A DNA stretch of 64,000 nucleotides, taken from contig JACZWL010000011.1 of the NCBI GenBank assembly GCA_022572185.1, positions 1-64,000 of the forward strand, read 5' to 3'. Source of the stretch: Pseudomonadota bacterium (GTDB taxonomy: Bacteria; Pseudomonadota; Gammaproteobacteria; Steroidobacterales; Woeseiaceae). The notes beneath the pieces were generated by a model, which worked only from the letters and a program-made list of their open reading frames with translations, had not been told where the DNA came from and ran no database searches. Shown here in pieces: positions 51,342 to 63,297 of the stretch. Position 1 is the stretch's first letter, and each line of letters begins with the position of its first letter. A program made the position numbers and the translations under genes.

Positions 51342-52516
51342 ATCCGCTGCGCACCGTTTTCGTAAAAGAGGTGCGGGACAATCTGCGGGATCGGCGGACC
51401 TTGCTTTCTGCCTTGCTCATGGGCCCGCTTTTTGGGCCGATTCTGTTTGCATTCGTTATCAATATCTCTCTCAAACAATCCCTCTCTGATGACAGCGAGC
51501 CACTGGACGTGCCGGTCATCGGCCGGGAACATGCGCCCAACCTGATCGAATTTCTAAAAAGCCACAACATCAATATCAGCGAGGCACCGGCAGATCGTGC
51601 GGCGGCCGTGAAAGCGGTAAAGACCGGCGAGCACGACCTGGTGCTTGTCATTCCCGAGACTTTCGGCGCACAGCTCGCGGACACCATCCCGGCAATGGTG
51701 GAGGTCATTTCCGACCTTGCCAACACCCAGGCACAACGCCAGTCCCGGCGCGCCGTGCGAGCGCTTCGCTCATACAATCAGCAGCTTGCGGCGATGCGGC
51801 TCCGGGCCCGAGGCGTCAGTCCGGTGGTTCTTCGGCCCCTGAACATAGACGTCGTGGATGTATCCACACCCAGCGGACGCTCTGCCCTGTTGCTCGGCAT
51901 GCTGAGTTACTTTTTTGTCTTCGCGCTTTTGACCGGCGGCATGAACCTTGCGATTGATTCGACCGCCGGAGAGCGGGAACGAGGTTCCCTGGAGCCGCTG
52001 CTGTGCCTGCCGGTTACCCGCGACCAGTTGATTTTCGGCAAGATATTTGCCGCCTGCCTGTTCATGGCCGTGTCGCTCGGCTTAAGCCTTGTTGCGTTCT
52101 ATGTGATGCTGAAGTTCGTGCCGCTCGAAAAGCTGGGCATGACGCCGAACTTCGGGCCGGGCGTGGTGGCAAAAGCGTTTCTGTTGTTCGTGCCGTTTAC
52201 TCTGCTCGGTGCTTCGCTGATGACGCTCGTCGCGTCTTTCACGAAAAGCTTCAAGGAAGCCCAAACCTGGCTTAGCGTGGTGCTTCTCGCGCCAACGCTG
52301 CCGATCCTCATCGTCAGCATTCTGATGGTCCGGCCAAGCACGGAGCTGATGCTTATCCCGAGCCTGAGCCAGCACCTGTTGCTGGTCGGCCTTATCAAGA
52401 ACGAGCCGGTCAACATGCTGCATGTCCTTGTCTCGGTCAGCGGCACATTGATTATCGGTGGAATGGTGACATTGATTTGTGCCCGCCTGTACCGGCGCGA
52501 GGGGCTCCTGGGTTAG
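51338..52516 (+). CDS. natB: ABC transporter permease (NatB-like)
   Basis: A 392-residue membrane protein of the ABC-2/NatB type. It has an N-terminal helix preceded by FVKEVRDNLRDRRTLL, a periplasmic domain of about 150 residues, then five or so helices beginning SALLLGMLSYFFVFALL, with the typical ERERGSLEPLLCLPVTR motif. It starts with GTG overlapping the natA stop. Confidence 0.9.
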   Translation: MNPLRTVFVKEVRDNLRDRRTLLSALLMGPLFGPILFAFVINISLKQSLSDDSEPLDVPVIGREHAPNLIEFLKSHNINISEAPADRAAAVKAVKTGEHDLVLVIPETFGAQLADTIPAMVEVISDLANTQAQRQSRRAVRALRSYNQQLAAMRLRARGVSPVVLRPLNIDVVDVSTPSGRSALLLGMLSYFFVFALLTGGMNLAIDSTAGERERGSLEPLLCLPVTRDQLIFGKIFAACLFMAVSLGLSLVAFYVMLKFVPLEKLGMTPNFGPGVVAKAFLLFVPFTLLGASLMTLVASFTKSFKEAQTWLSVVLLAPTLPILIVSILMVRPSTELMLIPSLSQHLLLVGLIKNEPVNMLHVLVSVSGTLIIGGMVTLICARLYRREGLLG

Positions 52517-52584
52517 CCGGTGGGGTATCATCCCGTATTGTTCTCGCGTGCCTGCGGGGAACAGACTGCCGTTATGGGGCGCTA

Positions 52585-52962
52585 ATGATGTCCCGATACT
52601 TCCTGTTGATACTTTTCCTTGGCGCCGCTTCTGCCTGCTCACCGGGCGATAAGGCAAAAGTCCCTGCCGGGCAGATGGCGCCCGCCGCGCCTGCGGGCGC
52701 TTCGATACCCGGCCAACGCGCGTATGAGCGGGTATGCGCCAGTTGTCACGATGAAGGTCTCGCTGGCGCGCCGGCTGTGGGCGACCAGGAAGCCTGGGCC
52801 GGTCGCTCTTCATTGTGGGTGGCAGTACTCGTGGACCATGCCAAAGAGGGCTATCTCGACATGCCCGCCAGGGGTGGCGATCCCGCCCTCTCCGACCCGG
52901 AGGTAGCCGCCGCCGCAGAGTACATGCTGGCACTGACGCATCCCGACCGTGCCGCAGACTGA
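52585..52962 (+). CDS. Small exported c-type cytochrome (cytochrome c5-like)
   Basis: A 125-residue protein with a signal peptide ending at a possible lipobox (LGAASACSPG), a Pro/Ala-rich linker, and one haem site in YERVCASCHDEG; the sixth ligand is probably the Met in YLDMPARGG. The C-terminal helix AAAAEYMLALTHPD fits the c5/c551 group. I start at the ATG at 52585 (an adjacent ATG follows); the frame continues upstream without similarity. It may share the natAB transcript, being 68 bases downstream. Confidence 0.85.
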   Translation: MMSRYFLLILFLGAASACSPGDKAKVPAGQMAPAAPAGASIPGQRAYERVCASCHDEGLAGAPAVGDQEAWAGRSSLWVAVLVDHAKEGYLDMPARGGDPALSDPEVAAAAEYMLALTHPDRAAD

Positions 52963-53066
52963 AGCATCAGCCTGAACCCCCACCAGTCGTCCAGCAAGGC
53001 CATATTGATGGACCACCATATCGATATTGCAATACTTCGCGCTTTCGACGCATAGCGTGATCGCGA

Positions 53067-54440
53067 CTATTTGCCGATACAGAACTCCGAGAAGATTTTT
53101 CCAAGCAGGTCGTCACTCGTGAACGAGCCGGTAATCTGGCCCAGCGCTTCCTGGGCAAGTCGAAGCTCTTCTGCAAGCAGCTCGCCCGCCTTTGACTCTT
53201 CCAGCACCTTGCGGCCTGCCTGGAAATGCGCCTCTGCCCGCCCCAGTGCGTCGCTGTGCCGGCGCCGTGCCGTGAAGGCGCCCTCACCCAGGTCCTTGTG
53301 ACCGGCAAGCTTCAGCACTTGTTCCCGGAGGATGTCTGTGCCGGCACCTGTTTTCGCAGAAACATTCAGCGTCAGCGGCCGCTTATCCTGCAGGCCCGGA
53401 TTCTCATCGCTCAGGTCTATTTTGTTACGAATGGTGATGACGGGCACATTGGCCGGCAATTCTTCGCCCAGTGCGGCCAGCGATTCTTTTTCTATCGCGT
53501 TTTCTTTGGCGCTCGCGTCCTGAATCCACAGGACAGCGTCTGCGCTTTTGATGGCTTCGCGCGCCCGCCGGATGCCTTCCGCCTCGATCTGGTCCGGGTT
53601 TTCCCGGAGACCAGCCGTGTCAATCAGCTCGACCAGCAGGCCGTCGAGGTTGATATGCTCTCTCAATATGTCTCTCGTGGTACCGGCCACTTCGGTGACA
53701 ATTGCCGCTTCCTGGCCGCTAAGGAGATTGAGCAGGCTCGACTTGCCGACATTCGGCCGCCCCACAATAACGACCTGGTAACCGTCCCTGAGCAGTCGGC
53801 CGGCGCGCGTTCCTTCCCTGAGTGCTGCGAACGCCGCATGACAATCATCGATTGCTGCGACTAACTGTTCATCAGAGAGAAAATCGATTTCTTCTTCGGG
53901 AAAATCAAGCGCCGCCTCTACCTGCGCTCGAAGCCTGATGAGCTGCTCCTGCAACGCATCGACCGCAGCTGAAAATGTTCCCGACAAGGAACGAAGCGCC
54001 GCCCTTGCTGCCTGTGCTGTGCCACTGCCAATCAGGTCGGCAATTGCCTCGGCCTGGGCGAGGTCGAGCTTGTCGTTCAGAAAGGCTCGCTTCGAAAATT
54101 CGCCCGGTTCTGCCTGCCGTGAACCCAGGGAAACTGCGGCATCGACAAGAAGCGCCATGACGACGGGGCCCCCGTGGCCGTGCAGCTCGAGAACCGGCTC
54201 GCCGGTGAATGACCCGGGCTCTGGGAAATAAAGCGCCAGGCCCGTATCAATCGGCTCACCTGCCGCATCGTGAAACTCCCTCAGGCTTGCCACGCGCGGT
54301 GGTGGCAGGCCGCCCAGCATCTTCCCGGCTATTTGCGGCACGTCCGGACCGGAGATGCGCACAATACCGATGCCGCCGACGCCGGCTGGGGTGGCCGCCG
54401 CGACAATCGTATCGTGCAGGTAGTCAGGCTTGTCGCTCAC
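53067..54440 (-). CDS. mnmE: tRNA modification GTPase MnmE (TrmE)
   Basis: Partner of MnmG. The N-terminal tetrahydrofolate-binding domain begins DTIVAAATPAGVGGIGIVRI; the G domain has GRPNVGKSSLLN, DTAGL and the NKID-type motif RNKIDLS; the protein ends in the invariant FCIGK. I start at the GTG at 54440 (457 residues), because GGAGG stands seven bases upstream and the extra upstream residues are not family-like. It follows yidC by 13 bases. Confidence 0.97.
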   Translation of the reverse strand: MSDKPDYLHDTIVAAATPAGVGGIGIVRISGPDVPQIAGKMLGGLPPPRVASLREFHDAAGEPIDTGLALYFPEPGSFTGEPVLELHGHGGPVVMALLVDAAVSLGSRQAEPGEFSKRAFLNDKLDLAQAEAIADLIGSGTAQAARAALRSLSGTFSAAVDALQEQLIRLRAQVEAALDFPEEEIDFLSDEQLVAAIDDCHAAFAALREGTRAGRLLRDGYQVVIVGRPNVGKSSLLNLLSGQEAAIVTEVAGTTRDILREHINLDGLLVELIDTAGLRENPDQIEAEGIRRAREAIKSADAVLWIQDASAKENAIEKESLAALGEELPANVPVITIRNKIDLSDENPGLQDKRPLTLNVSAKTGAGTDILREQVLKLAGHKDLGEGAFTARRRHSDALGRAEAHFQAGRKVLEESKAGELLAEELRLAQEALGQITGSFTSDDLLGKIFSEFCIGK

Positions 54441-54453
54441 AAACCCTCCGTGA

Positions 54454-56145
54454 TCAGGCTTTTGACTTGCCCTTCGCTTTTTTGCTTTCCTGTTCCACGA
54501 TTTTATTGATGCGCCATTGTTGCGCAATCGACAAAATCGTATTGGTCACCCAGTACAGCACAAGGCCTGAAGGGAAGAACGCAAAAAAGCCGGTAAACAT
54601 GATCGGCATGATCTGCATGACTTTGGCCTGAACGGGATCCGCTGGCGCCGGATTGAGCTTCGTTTGCAGCAACATCGCGACACCCATGATAAGCGGCAAA
54701 ATGAAATATGGATCCCGGGATGACAGATCCGTAATCCACAGAGCAAATGGCGCCTGACGCATTTCGACGCTTTCCAGCAGCACCCAGTAAAACGCGAGAA
54801 AGAACGGCATTTGAATCAATATCGGCAAACAGCCCGCCGCCGGGTTGACCTTCTCCCGCTTGTAGAGCTCCATCATCGCCTGACTGAGTTGTTGGCGATC
54901 GTCTTTGTAGCGCTCCTGCAGCGCTTTCATGCGCGGTTGAATGGTTCGCATCTTTGCCATCGAGCGGCCACTGGCTTGCGTCAGCTTGTAAAAAGCGAGC
55001 TTGATGAGAATCGTCACAAAAATAATTGCGACCCCCCAGTTTTGCACAACCGCATGAACCTTGTTCAACACCCAGAAGAGCGGTTGCGACAGAATGGTCA
55101 GCCAGCCGTAATCAACGGTCAGCTTGAGGCTTTCGGTTACTTCTTCGAGCTGGCTCTGCAGCTTCGGGCCGACAAACAAGGTCGTGTCGAAGGTCGTATC
55201 AGCGCCGGCCGCGACGCTACGCGCCGGCCCGATGATGCTCGCCACGAGTACCTCGCCTTTCTGTGAGACGTTGACTCGATACGGCTCCTCTGTCGTTGGC
55301 ACGATGGCGCTCAGAAAGTGGTGTTGAATTGTCGCGATCCAGCCAGCCTGTACAGACGCTGAGAACGGGCCATCCGACAGCAGATCGTCCCTCTTGATTT
55401 TCTCTGTCTTGTCGCCGTCGTATATGACCGGTCCGTCGAACGAATATGTATCAACATTGAACATCGAGCGCTCAACCGGGTAGGACCGCCGCTGGATCTG
55501 CGCATATTCAGCGCCGCGCCACTCGTCTGCGCTTCGATTGATGACTTTGTGCTGCAGGCCAATCACGTAGCTGCCGCGCGTAAAACGGTACTCTTTGATA
55601 ACGGTAACGCCGTTGCCGTCCGTCCAGGTCAGGGGAACGACAAGCTCATCGTTACTATCCAGCGCGTAATCGCTTCTGTTGCTGGAGAATGATGCGAGAT
55701 GATTGGCTTCGGGCCCGCCGCCGGCCACCCGCAGTCCCGATTGGATGAGCCCGAGATTCGCTGGCTGTGAGCTGAGGAGTGCGACGAGCGTATCGGGCTG
55801 GTCCTTGGCTACCGGATAGTTGCGCAGCACGGCTTTGCGAATAGTGCCGCCACGCGTATCGATCTCCACATCGAAGACGTCCGTGCTTACCCGTATAAGA
55901 CCCGCAGCGGCCTCAACAGCGGCAACCTGCGGTAGCTCGGGCGCCGCCTCCATGACCGGAGCATCGATTGTGGTATCCGGCAGGGCCGGCAACTCACTGT
56001 CCTGGGCGGCCGGCGACAGGGTCTGTTCACTGACGGGCGCCACAGGTGCCCCCGGCGGGGACCCATAATCCTGCCTCCATTGCTGGTACGTAAACCAGAC
56101 CAAAAGGCCGAAGGCGGCCCACACCAGCAGTCGTTGATTATCCAT
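54454..56145 (-). CDS. yidC: Membrane protein insertase YidC
   Basis: Inserts and folds inner-membrane proteins, including the F0 c and a subunits encoded in this window. It has the N-terminal anchor (LLVWAAFGLLVWFTY), a large periplasmic domain, and the five-helix core with FYKLTQASGRSMAKMRTIQP, NPAAGCLPILIQMPFFLAFY and LYWVTNTILSIAQQW; 563 residues. The start at 56145 has GAGGG upstream. It begins eight bases after the rnpA stop, leaving no room for the yidD gene often found between them. Confidence 0.97.
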   Translation of the reverse strand: MDNQRLLVWAAFGLLVWFTYQQWRQDYGSPPGAPVAPVSEQTLSPAAQDSELPALPDTTIDAPVMEAAPELPQVAAVEAAAGLIRVSTDVFDVEIDTRGGTIRKAVLRNYPVAKDQPDTLVALLSSQPANLGLIQSGLRVAGGGPEANHLASFSSNRSDYALDSNDELVVPLTWTDGNGVTVIKEYRFTRGSYVIGLQHKVINRSADEWRGAEYAQIQRRSYPVERSMFNVDTYSFDGPVIYDGDKTEKIKRDDLLSDGPFSASVQAGWIATIQHHFLSAIVPTTEEPYRVNVSQKGEVLVASIIGPARSVAAGADTTFDTTLFVGPKLQSQLEEVTESLKLTVDYGWLTILSQPLFWVLNKVHAVVQNWGVAIIFVTILIKLAFYKLTQASGRSMAKMRTIQPRMKALQERYKDDRQQLSQAMMELYKREKVNPAAGCLPILIQMPFFLAFYWVLLESVEMRQAPFALWITDLSSRDPYFILPLIMGVAMLLQTKLNPAPADPVQAKVMQIMPIMFTGFFAFFPSGLVLYWVTNTILSIAQQWRINKIVEQESKKAKGKSKA

Positions 56146-56153
56146 TTGGCCCT

Positions 56154-56525
56154 CTATCCTGCACCGGTTGGCTTTGCGTTCCCGGTTCGGCATCTTTGCC
56201 AATGTCCGGCCAGGCTGTCAAAAAGCGTCCTGTTGCTGGCCCCGCTTGCCCCAGCCCGGCTCATGACCACGACATCCAGCCCGCCTAATACTTGCTGGTG
56301 CAAGCGAAAAGATTCACGAACCACTCTCTTCAGGCGGTTTCGCTGCACCGCCGACCGGCAGTTCTTCTTGGAAATCGCCAGACCCAACCTGCCGCCCTGC
56401 TTGCCGTTCGCTCGTGACAGGACCGTAAACAGTGTGTCACGACTCCGCTGTGATTTCTCGAATACGCGCTGAAACGAGCGTGCGTCAAGCAGCCGGGTTT
56501 CTCTGCTAAACCGGTGACTCGAGAT
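56154..56525 (-). CDS. rnpA: Ribonuclease P protein component, no canonical start codon
   Basis: Protein subunit of RNase P. The in-frame sequence reads FSRETRLLDARSFQRVFEKS, then LGLAISKKNCRSAVQRNRLK RVVRESFR, with the RNR signature, and ends before yidC. Between the preceding in-frame stop (near 56580) and the conserved FSRETRLL there is no ATG, GTG or TTG; the first is the TTG at 56387, inside the conserved core. Family alignment suggests initiation just before HRFSRETR, where the only plausible near-cognate codon is ATC at 56525, giving 123 residues. A non-AUG start, or a sequence error, must be considered. The gene lies between rpmH and yidC as usual. Confidence 0.85.
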   Translation of the reverse strand: MSSHRFSRETRLLDARSFQRVFEKSQRSRDTLFTVLSRANGKQGGRLGLAISKKNCRSAVQRNRLKRVVRESFRLHQQVLGGLDVVVMSRAGASGASNRTLFDSLAGHWQRCRTGNAKPTGAG

Positions 56526-56610
56526 GTCTTTCTGCTTTGGCTTATTTTCAGTCGTAACGGAGAGCGCGGCTCAGCGCTTGAGTTGTATTGTGCGCGATGC
56601 GCGGGATATT

Positions 56611-56745
56611 TTACGGCGACAGCTGCGCGCGCCGTTTCGCGCGTCGACGATTCAGGATTTTCCGCCCGCCTTTTGTTGCCATGCGCGCTCTAAAGCCGTG
56701 TGTGCGTGCCCGCTTGATTCGGCTGGGCTGAAAGGTGCGTTTCAT
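56611..56745 (-). CDS. rpmH: 50S ribosomal protein L34
   Basis: A 44-residue, strongly basic protein beginning [20 protein letters not shown] and ending in [16 protein letters not shown], which is L34 in full. It is the first leftward gene from the origin boundary; dnaA begins about 200 bases away in the opposite direction. No DnaA box is seen in that short gap. Confidence 0.98.
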   Translation of the reverse strand: MKRTFQPSRIKRARTHGFRARMATKGGRKILNRRRAKRRAQLSP

Positions 56746-56951
56746 TTGCGTCAATCCTGGGCCTGCCGCAACCTTAAGATAGCGGCGAAAAAGAAGGCGG
56801 GCAAGGGTACGCGGGAGTGAAAATTGTGTCAATAGAATAAGGTCCCGGAACCTCCCAATCGGCAATTGAATTGAATGTTGCGGGTATCTGGCGAAGCCCC
56901 GATAGACGTTATAGACTGCTTGGTCTTTGCCGATTTTTGTGTCTGATCCAA

Positions 56952-58292
56952 ATGACCGTTGAGGGACCCCTGTTGCAGGCCGAAGCTACTCCCTGGGACC
57001 GCTGCGTCGGCGCCTTACAGGCCGAACTTGCGGAGCAGGAGTTTAATACGTGGATTCGGCCCCTTCAGGCTGTCGAAAACGGCCGCGTATTACGCCTGCT
57101 GGCACCAAATCTGTTTGTCGTCAAATGGGTCCAACGGCACTACCTCGAGAAAATCAGCGAGCTTCTTAAAGGCCGGCTGGACCCGGTACTCGAAGTCGGC
57201 TCCCGGCAAACAGGCGCGGTCGACGGTACTGGCGCTACGAGGCAATTACGACCAGCACGCGTTGAGCCAATCGCAAGCCGCCTTAATCCGACCTTTACCT
57301 TCGCAACCTTCGTCGAGGGCAAGAGCAACCAACTGGCCAGGGCCGCTGCGTGCCAGGTCGCGGAAAACCCCGGCACCTCATATAATCCGCTCTTTATTTA
57401 CGGTGGTGTGGGTCTTGGCAAAACGCACCTGATGCAAGCCGTCGGCAATGCTTTATTGGCAAACAATCCATCCGCAAGAGTGAGCTATCTCCATTCGGAA
57501 CGGTTTGTAGGCGATATGGTCAGGGGCTTGCAGCACAATACCATTTCGGAATTCAAACGTTTCTACCGCTCACTGGATGCTCTGTTAATCGACGATATTC
57601 AGTTCTTCGCCGGAAAAGAGCGCTCGCAGGAAGAGTTCTTTCACACGTTTAATGCACTCCTGGAAGGGCATCGCCAAATCATCCTGACCTGCGACCGATA
57701 TCCAAAGGAAGTCACCGGCCTCGAGGAGCGATTGAAGTCCCGCTTTGGCTGGGGACTAACGGTTTCCATTGAGCCACCGGAACTGGAAACATCAGTAGCA
57801 ATCTTGATGAGCAAAGCGGCCATAGAAGGCCTGGAGCTACCGGAGGAAGTCGCATTTTTTATCGCCAAGCGAATTCGCTCCAATGTACGTGAACTGGAAG
57901 GCGCGCTACGCCGGGTAATGGCCACCTCCCTGTTCACCGGCCAGGCAATTGACCTCGCTTTCGCAAAGACAGCACTCAAGGATTTACTTGCCGTACAAGA
58001 CCGCTTGGTTTCTATAGAAAATATTCAAAAAACCGTTGCAGAATATTTCAAGATTCGTTTGGCAGACTTGCTCTCAAAGACACGCAGCAGATCGATTGCC
58101 CGGCCCAGGCAAATAGCAATGAGTCTCGCCAAGGAACTTACAAACCATAGCCTGCCTGAAATTGGCGCTGCTTTTGGGGGCCGCGATCACACAACAGTTT
58201 TACATGGCTGCCGCCGTATCACGATGCTGCGTAATACCGAAAAACGAATAGATGATGATTACCGGAATTTGTTGAGAACCCTGACAGGATGA
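56952..58292 (+). CDS. dnaA: Chromosomal replication initiator protein DnaA
   Basis: AAA+ initiator that melts oriC. Domain I is [20 protein letters not shown]; the ATPase has Walker [13 protein letters not shown] and Walker [11 protein letters not shown]; domain IV ends with the DNA-binding signature [16 protein letters not shown] take the ATG at 56952 (446 residues); a TTG at 56973 has a better-placed GAGGG site and may be the true start. dnaN follows after a 206-base gap with DnaA boxes. Confidence 0.97.
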   Translation: MTVEGPLLQAEATPWDRCVGALQAELAEQEFNTWIRPLQAVENGRVLRLLAPNLFVVKWVQRHYLEKISELLKGRLDPVLEVGSRQTGAVDGTGATRQLRPARVEPIASRLNPTFTFATFVEGKSNQLARAAACQVAENPGTSYNPLFIYGGVGLGKTHLMQAVGNALLANNPSARVSYLHSERFVGDMVRGLQHNTISEFKRFYRSLDALLIDDIQFFAGKERSQEEFFHTFNALLEGHRQIILTCDRYPKEVTGLEERLKSRFGWGLTVSIEPPELETSVAILMSKAAIEGLELPEEVAFFIAKRIRSNVRELEGALRRVMATSLFTGQAIDLAFAKTALKDLLAVQDRLVSIENIQKTVAEYFKIRLADLLSKTRSRSIARPRQIAMSLAKELTNHSLPEIGAAFGGRDHTTVLHGCRRITMLRNTEKRIDDDYRNLLRTLTG

Positions 58293-58498
58293 TGTGCACA
58301 AGTAGTGGATAAAAAACCAGGCAAAGTTATCCACAAGAAACTCACAGTCTAGTCGTAATTGTTACAGGCCTTCTGGCAGCACAAAATGATTGATAACCCA
58401 TTGATTTTAAACGATTAGTTTAACTTATCCACAGGCCTTTGCTTTGCTAATAATAATAATAAAGCAAAATTTCCAATATTTATTAACAGGAAAAATTA
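58293..58498. other. Candidate oriC with DnaA boxes
   Basis: The dnaA-dnaN gap contains two perfect DnaA boxes TTATCCACA (58327-58335, 58425-58433) and one with a single mismatch on the other strand, AGTGGATAA (58304-58312). An AT-rich stretch with TAATAATAATAATAAAGC follows (58447-58466) and could be the unwinding element. Gene orientation flips 1.5 kb away, between rpmH and dnaA. Three boxes are few for an origin, so it may instead be mainly a regulatory region for dnaN. Confidence 0.6.
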
Positions 58499-59596
58499 AT
58501 GAAATTTACCGCTAGTCGCGAAGCGTTGCTAAAGCCCTTACAGGCAGTTATTGGTGTTGTGGAACGTCGGCAGACCATGCCTATACTCGCGAATGTCCTA
58601 CTTGTCGCCAAGGATGACCGCGTATCGGTTACGGCAACCGATCTGGAGGTCGAGCTGGTAGCGAGTATGGAGGCTGAAATAGGAGGAGCCGGGGAAATAA
58701 CGGTGTCAGGGCGGAAGTTGCTGGATATCTGCAGGGCCTTGCCGGAGCAAGCAGAGCTTGCAGTACAGTTGAGTGGCGAAAAACTCAGCATTAAATCGGG
58801 GCGAAGTAAGTTTACGTTGGCGACCCTGCCGGCAGCGGATTTTCCCACGGTAGAAGATATTAACGCCAGGCAAACATTGGCTCTGCCGCAGGCGACACTC
58901 GCGACCTTGCTGGATAAGACGCATTTCTCAATGGCTCAGCAGGATGTTCGCTACTATTTGAATGGTTTGCTTGTTGAAACAGATGGTAAGTATCTGCGGG
59001 CAGTGGCCACGGATGGCCATCGGCTGGCGCTTTGCCAGGTGCAACTTGATGGCAAGAAAATGCCTCAGCAACAGGTTATTGTGCCGCGGAAAGGCGTGCT
59101 GGAACTACAGCGGCTAATGAGCGGGGAGGGGGATGTCGAACTGCAGCTGGGAAGTAATCATATCAGGATAGAGCTCGATGGTATTCGATTTACCTCGAAG
59201 CTTATCGATGGGCGGTTCCCGGAGTATGAACGGGTGATACCACAGGATACGAGCAATCACCTCACTGCCGACAGACAGCTGTTGAGGGGCGCACTGCAGC
59301 GGACTGCGATCTTGTCGAATGAGAAATATCGAGGTATTCGGCTGATTATTCGTGATGGCGGTGTGATCCTTCAGGCCCATAACCCCGAACAGGAAGAAGC
59401 AGAGGAAGAACTGGAAGTTAGTTATAAGGGTGAGCATATCGAGATAGGTTTCAATGTTAATTATCTGCTGGATGCCCTCGGAGCGATTGATTCCGATGAA
59501 GTCATTCTGGCCGTTGTAGATGGCAATTCCAGCTGCCTGCTACAGATGCCGGGCAATGAGGACTGCAAGTACGTTGTCATGCCGATGCGGCTATAG
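58499..59596 (+). CDS. dnaN: DNA polymerase III beta subunit (sliding clamp)
   Basis: Ring-shaped processivity clamp of 365 residues. It begins KFTASREALLKPLQAVIGVV with ERRQTMPILANVLL, has DGHRLALCQ in the middle domain and ends in CKYVVMPMRL, as clamps do. An AACAGGAAAAATTA leader supplies the ribosome-binding site. First of dnaN-recF-gyrB. Confidence 0.97.
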   Translation: MKFTASREALLKPLQAVIGVVERRQTMPILANVLLVAKDDRVSVTATDLEVELVASMEAEIGGAGEITVSGRKLLDICRALPEQAELAVQLSGEKLSIKSGRSKFTLATLPAADFPTVEDINARQTLALPQATLATLLDKTHFSMAQQDVRYYLNGLLVETDGKYLRAVATDGHRLALCQVQLDGKKMPQQQVIVPRKGVLELQRLMSGEGDVELQLGSNHIRIELDGIRFTSKLIDGRFPEYERVIPQDTSNHLTADRQLLRGALQRTAILSNEKYRGIRLIIRDGGVILQAHNPEQEEAEEELEVSYKGEHIEIGFNVNYLLDALGAIDSDEVILAVVDGNSSCLLQMPGNEDCKYVVMPMRL

Positions 59597-59614
59597 GCAA
59601 CAAAGCAGAAACGG

Positions 59615-60682
59615 TTGGCACTCCGCCATTTCCAAGCCACTAACTTTCGTTGCCTGACAAGTATCAGCTTAGAGGTAGACCCTCGGTATAATCTGATTTA
59701 TGGCCCGAATGCCTCTGGGAAAACCAGTGTTTTGGAGGCTATAGCTTACCTCGGGCGTGGTAAATCCTTTCGCGGCGCCAGTCCGCAAAACCTCATCAGG
59801 CACGGGGCGAGCGAATTCCTGTTGTGCGGAAAAGTAGATACCCGGAGGCGGCAGGTGACCGTGGGGGTTCGTAACAGCAAGGAGGGCCTCGAGGTCCAGA
59901 TAGATGGCGATCGCGAAACAAGGGCGGCAGCGCTGGTGGAGATCTTGCCTTTACAGGTCCTCGACCCCGAGGTCCACAGTCTCGTGGCGGGCGGGCCGGA
60001 GCACCGACGGCGGTATCTCGACTGGATGGCGTTCCACGTGGAACCGGGTTATCAGCAGCGCTGGCGCCGGTTTCGCCGCGCACTTCGGCAACGAAATGCA
60101 GCATTGCGGGAGGGCGCAAACAAGATATCGATTAGTGCCTGGGACCGCGAATTTCTGGAAGCGGCCGAAGAGGTAGACCAAACCCGGCGGCGGGTCCTCG
60201 ATATCGCACACACGGCGCTGGAGCAAACGGGTGCGGCGCTGCTTGGTTGCGCCGTGGGTTTCGAGTATCTGCAAGGCTGGGCAGCGGAGCGCGGCCTGGA
60301 AGAGTCGCTGGAGATTGCTTGGGAGAGAGACCAGCAGACGGGCACGACGCAAGCCGGCCCGCAGCGAGCGGAGCTACGACTGATTTATGATGAGCGGCGA
60401 GCAAAGCCCCTGGTGTCCAGGGGCCAGCAAAAACTTTTCGCATGCACAATGATTCTGGCTGCCACGGAAGTGGTGCAGCTAGCACTGGAGCGGCCGTTAC
60501 TGCTGTTGCTGGATGATCCCGCGGCCGAGTTGGATGAAGAGGCTCTGGATCGACTCATGAGCCGTGTTTTCGGGCTCGGCAGCCAGATCATAGCGACGGC
60601 GCTGGGCGCGGAAACGCTGGTGTTTCCAGGGCCGGCAGCGATGTTCCACGTGAAACAGGGCGAGTTGCAAAAAACCGCATAA
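59615..60682 (+). CDS. recF: DNA replication and repair protein RecF
   Basis: SMC-like ATPase that helps load RecA at gaps. Walker A is YGPNASGKTSVLEAI, the signature region SRGQQKLFACTMILA, and Walker B LLLLLDDPAAELD; 355 residues, starting at TTG. Two parS-like sites lie within its coding sequence, translated as FHVEPG and FHVKQG, near the middle and at the 3' end. Confidence 0.94.
   Translation: MALRHFQATNFRCLTSISLEVDPRYNLIYGPNASGKTSVLEAIAYLGRGKSFRGASPQNLIRHGASEFLLCGKVDTRRRQVTVGVRNSKEGLEVQIDGDRETRAAALVEILPLQVLDPEVHSLVAGGPEHRRRYLDWMAFHVEPGYQQRWRRFRRALRQRNAALREGANKISISAWDREFLEAAEEVDQTRRRVLDIAHTALEQTGAALLGCAVGFEYLQGWAAERGLEESLEIAWERDQQTGTTQAGPQRAELRLIYDERRAKPLVSRGQQKLFACTMILAATEVVQLALERPLLLLLDDPAAELDEEALDRLMSRVFGLGSQIIATALGAETLVFPGPAAMFHVKQGELQKTA
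60030..60045. promoter_or_regulatory. parS: parS-like site 1
   Basis: CGTTCCACGTGGAACC contains the perfect palindrome GTTCCACGTGGAAC and differs at one base from the Pseudomonas-type parS TGTTCCACGTGGAACC. It lies inside recF. ParB for binding it is encoded at 32235-33128. Confidence 0.7.
60642..60657. promoter_or_regulatory. parS: parS-like site 2
   Basis: TGTTCCACGTGAAACA differs at one base from the consensus TGTTTCACGTGAAACA. It lies near the 3' end of recF, 612 bp from site 1 and about 2.2 kb from the candidate oriC. Confidence 0.8.
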
Positions 60683-63273
<2,591 letters not shown>

Positions 63274-63297
63274 GTGGAATCATCGCGGTTTGAAGGA

